This document shows positions 62,765 to 64,000 of a stretch of DNA of 64,000 bases, piece after piece. The position numbers and the translations under genes are program-made. The notes below the pieces were generated by a model. That model ran no database searches, was not told the DNA's origin, and saw only the letters and a list, made by a program, of their open reading frames with translations. The stretch comes from Actinomycetota bacterium (GTDB lineage Bacteria; Actinomycetota; UBA4738; HRBIN12): the NCBI GenBank assembly GCA_026003015.1, contig BPGL01000001.1, positions 673,353 through 737,352 of the forward strand. Reading direction: 5' to 3'. Position 1 is the stretch's first letter. Each line of letters begins with the position of its first letter.

Positions 62765-63207
62765 GGCGAGCGCACCCCGCTGTAGCGCTCCTGGCGCGCC
62801 CACATCTCGGCGCGCTTCGCGTCGTCGTCGTGGTCGTGGCCGAGCAGGTGCAAGATCCCGTGTACCACGAGCAGGCGCAGCTCCGCGTGCGGATCGTCGG
62901 GCCGGTTGCGCGCCGCGACCGACGGCGCCACCACGACGTCGCCGAGCACCCGAACGCCGCGTTCATCCACGTCGTCCGGATCCAAGGGGAAGGACAGGAC
63001 GTCGGTCGGCCCGGGCTCACCGAGGAAGCGTTCGTGCAACGCCGCGATCTCCGCCTCCTCGACGAAGCTGAGCGACAGCTCCGCGCGGTCGACGCCTTCG
63101 CCGCGAAGCGTCGTGCGCGCGAGCTCGACGAGGTCCTCGATGTCGATCGGCTCTGTCTGCCGGTCGGAGACGAGGACCGCCGGATCGCTCGGGTCCGCGT
63201 CGCTCAT
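62761..63207 (-). CDS. ybeY: rRNA maturation endoribonuclease YbeY
   Basis: A 148-residue metalloprotein with the zinc motif HGILHLLGHDHDDD at about residues 114-127 (His, His, His) and the PTDVLSFPLD segment. It processes 16S rRNA 3' ends and takes part in ribosome quality control. ATG 63207 overlaps the phoH stop (ATGA), the classical phoH-ybeY pair. Confidence 0.95.
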   Translation of the reverse strand: MSDADPSDPAVLVSDRQTEPIDIEDLVELARTTLRGEGVDRAELSLSFVEEAEIAALHERFLGEPGPTDVLSFPLDPDDVDERGVRVLGDVVVAPSVAARNRPDDPHAELRLLVVHGILHLLGHDHDDDAKRAEMWARQERYSGVRSP

Positions 63208-64000
63208 CTCCGGTCGTCCCCGACCGGCGACCGTTGGCCGCCGTAGCGCCCGTAGGCCTCCACGATCTGCTGGACGATCTCGTGGCGCACGACGTCGCGC
63301 CCGTCCAGGTGGACGAACGCGATCCCGTCGATCCCGCCCAAGATCTCCTCGACGACGGCCAGACCGCTGTCCTGTCCGGCGGGCAGGTCCACCTGGGTCG
63401 CGTCGCCGTTCACGACGGCCTTGGAGCCGAAGCCGAGCCGCGTGAGGAACATCTTCATCTGCTCGGGGGTCGTGTTCTGCGCCTCGTCGAGGATCACGAA
63501 CGCGTCGTTCAGGCTGCGCCCGCGCATGTACGCGAGGGGCGCGACCTCGACGACGCCACGCTCCATCAGTCGCGGCAGCGCGTCGGGCCCCGTCATCTCG
63601 TAGAGGGCATCGTAGAGGGGACGCATGTACGGGTCGATCTTCTCGTACAGCGAGCCGGGGAGGAAGCCCAGGCGCTCGCCCGCCTCCACCGCCGGGCGGG
63701 TGAGGATCAGCCGGGACACCTGCCGGTCCTGCAACGCGCGGACGGCCACCGCGACGGCGAGGTAGGTCTTGCCGGTGCCCGCCGGCCCGATGGCGAACGT
63801 GACCGTGTTGGCGCGGATCGCATCGACGTAGCGCTTCTGGCCGACGGTCTTCGGCGCGATCCGCTTGCCGCGCGCCGACAGCAGCTGGTCGCCGAGCACC
63901 TCGCTCGGGCGGATGCCCTCCGCGCCGACGTCGCCTCGGACCATCCGGATGGCGCGGCCGACGGAGTCCTCCGACAGCTCGTGTCCCCGCTCGAGCAGCT
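63204..64000 (-). CDS. phoH: PhoH-like ATPase, 5' end cut by the window edge
   Basis: At least 264 residues, continuing open upstream to the right edge (RGHELSEDSVGRAIRMVRGD) so the start is outside the window. Walker A GPAGTGKTYLAVAVAVRAL, VSRLILTRPAVEAGERLGFL, Walker B FVILDEAQNTTPEQMKMFLT and SKAVVNGDATQVDLP are the PhoH-family motifs. It is an RNA-linked ATPase found beside ybeY. Cytoplasmic. Confidence 0.95.
   Translation of the reverse strand, partial: LLERGHELSEDSVGRAIRMVRGDVGAEGIRPSEVLGDQLLSARGKRIAPKTVGQKRYVDAIRANTVTFAIGPAGTGKTYLAVAVAVRALQDRQVSRLILTRPAVEAGERLGFLPGSLYEKIDPYMRPLYDALYEMTGPDALPRLMERGVVEVAPLAYMRGRSLNDAFVILDEAQNTTPEQMKMFLTRLGFGSKAVVNGDATQVDLPAGQDSGLAVVEEILGGIDGIAFVHLDGRDVVRHEIVQQIVEAYGRYGGQRSPVGDDRR

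Overview
The window is high-GC DNA (roughly 70%) from an actinobacterium-like bacterium. Gene order supports this: lhr-nei at the left edge, a phoH-ybeY-CBS/CorC-cdd-era-recO-uppS-glyS run at the right, dgt-dnaG-rpoD, and many genes coupled by 4-base GTGA/ATGA overlaps. No rRNA, CRISPR array, integrase or transposase was seen. Several genes, including the essential glyS, carry single-base frameshifts, mostly in short C/G runs. This looks like consensus error in a draft or metagenome assembly rather than gene decay. No stretch over 300 bases lacks a gene.

Layout. 0-5 kb: DNA repair (lhr end, nei), gamma-glutamyltransferase, and a cytoplasmic four-PAS histidine kinase. 5-8.7 kb: a MOSC protein and three exported proteins with related N-termini. 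8.7-14.2 kb: a metal-export island with a P1B-5 ATPase fused to a hemerythrin domain, csoR, a palindromic CsoR-type operator, and a divergent copper ATPase with an N-terminal cupredoxin and C-terminal YHS domain. 14.2-18.5 kb: small proteins, then a molybdate regulator-modABC operon. 18.6-22 kb: pirin, a DnaQ-like exonuclease and a cNMP/CBS/DUF294 nucleotidyltransferase.

22-27.8 kb: a stress/redox group of DoxX, a gutted cation P-ATPase, DUF1641 plus a sulfide:quinone-reductase-like flavoprotein, Hsp20 with a DosR-like palindrome upstream, a two-CBS protein, a truncated ECF sigma and an isochorismatase-fold hydrolase. 27.9-43 kb is mixed accessory and housekeeping: an amino-acid-oxidase-like flavoprotein, two tRNAs and a tRNA-like fragment, a delta-60-repeat protein, fumC, an ECF sigma/DUF5667 pair, xth, a RodZ-C-like protein with a zinc ribbon, a KhtTU-type K+/H+ antiporter, a phytoene-desaturase-like flavoprotein, a GH114-like protein and a pilin.

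43-64 kb is core: rpoD, dnaG, dgt, ppdK, glyS, uppS, recO, deoC, era, cdd, a CorC-type protein, ybeY and phoH (cut by the right edge). Interspersed are two related cupredoxin proteins and a four-gene coupled operon of exported envelope proteins (48.7-52.0 kb). The most distinctive biology is the metal island with its fused accessory domains, the three-gene secreted cluster and the coupled envelope operon. No wholly new system could be proven from sequence alone.
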